Below, piece after piece: positions 63,802 through 64,000 of a DNA stretch of 64,000 nt. The notes beneath the pieces were generated by a model, which was not told the DNA's origin, did not search any database, and saw only the letters and a list, made by a program, of their open reading frames with translations. How positions within the stretch are numbered: position 1 is the stretch's first letter; each line of letters begins with the position of its first letter. A program made the translations under genes and the position numbers. The DNA is taken from NCBI GenBank assembly GCA_965205785.1, contig OZ242188.1, positions 992,001 through 1,056,000 of the forward strand, written 5' to 3'. The DNA comes from BJGV01 sp965205785. GTDB taxonomy: Bacteria > Pseudomonadota > Gammaproteobacteria > Burkholderiales > Nitrosomonadaceae.

Positions 63802-64000
63802 TCAATCATCTGTAAGTTTTTTCACAAGTATTTTTACAATTCTTTCAGCTGCCTTGCCATCCCACATATCTGGCCTACAACCTTTTTTACCTTCGCCACG
63901 TAGTATTTTGTGTGCCTCGTTTAGAATCTGCACCGGATCAGTACCCACTAAAACATTAGATCCCTTTTCTACTGTAATTGGCCGTTCTGTATTTTCACGG
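63802..64000 (-). CDS. wecB: UDP-N-acetylglucosamine 2-epimerase, C-terminal end (cut by window edge)
   Basis: Interconverts UDP-GlcNAc and UDP-ManNAc. Only the last 66 residues are inside; the reverse strand reads RENTERPITVEKGSNVLVGT, the family C-terminal signature, ending in KLTDD and a TGA at 63802-63804. The rest lies beyond 64000. It precedes manC, supporting a surface-polysaccharide role. Confidence 0.9.
   Translation of the reverse strand, partial: RENTERPITVEKGSNVLVGTDPVQILNEAHKILRGEGKKGCRPDMWDGKAAERIVKILVKKLTDD

Overview
The window is AT-rich bacterial chromosome of Betaproteobacteria type, most like the Nitrosomonadales. This is inferred from gene order and protein style: dciA divergent from an M23 peptidase and secA, a def-fmt-rsmB-DUF4390-ntrY-ntrX operon, trkA-trkH, fused argA, a tkt-gapA-pgk-pyk-fba carbon cluster as in chemolithoautotrophs, and a PilG-like receiver. 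No organism name can be proven from the sequence. I see no insertion sequence, integrase, phage gene or CRISPR array. Coding density is high and the long gaps are AT-rich and empty.

Left part (1-36 kb) is core metabolism and information processing. It holds partial hemA, tRNA-Phe, dciA, an M23 peptidase, secA, a VWA-OmpA lipoprotein, a Tat-exported transglutaminase-like protein lacking the expected Cys, a rubredoxin-reductase-like flavoprotein, a PilG-like receiver, trkH/trkA, an inositol-phosphatase family protein, a redoxin, rsmE, argA and the Fe(II)-trafficking protein. The carbon cluster, the def-to-ntrX operon (with an NtrX whose AAA+ domain is degenerate), a LysM protein and topoisomerase III follow. 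Between 36 and 37 kb are a small two-TM protein and mscL.

The most interesting part is 37.3-44.9 kb: seven same-strand genes forming what looks like a lipid head-group assembly and export module. They are a GNAT-type acyltransferase, a MobA-like nucleotidyltransferase, an LptF/LptG pair, a CDP-alcohol phosphatidyltransferase with an N-terminal nucleotidyltransferase-like domain, a diacylglycerol/ceramide-kinase-family enzyme, and a protein resembling mitochondrial Tam41 (CDP-diacylglycerol synthase). The proposed flow is lipid -> lipid phosphate -> CDP-lipid -> new head group -> export. Role and substrate are inference.

Next, 45.1-49.1 kb (minus strand) is a tightly overlapping five-gene operon: a KdsB-like cytidylyltransferase, an HpcH/HpaI pyruvate aldolase, a 2-hydroxyacid dehydrogenase, an NAD-sugar epimerase and a HAD phosphatase. 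It looks like a route to a CMP-activated ulosonic-type acid without KdsA or NeuB. Two glycosyl/glycerophospho-transferase-like genes diverge from it.

The right end (51.8-64 kb) holds a diverged phosphoglycerate-mutase-like protein, a fatty-acid desaturase, a HIT protein, a LicC-like cytidylyltransferase and a 900-residue DPM1-GtrA-GT39 fusion. The dTDP-rhamnose operon rfbBDAC, tRNA-Val, manC and the 3' end of wecB complete it. From 37 kb onwards the window is essentially a cell-envelope lipid and polysaccharide region.
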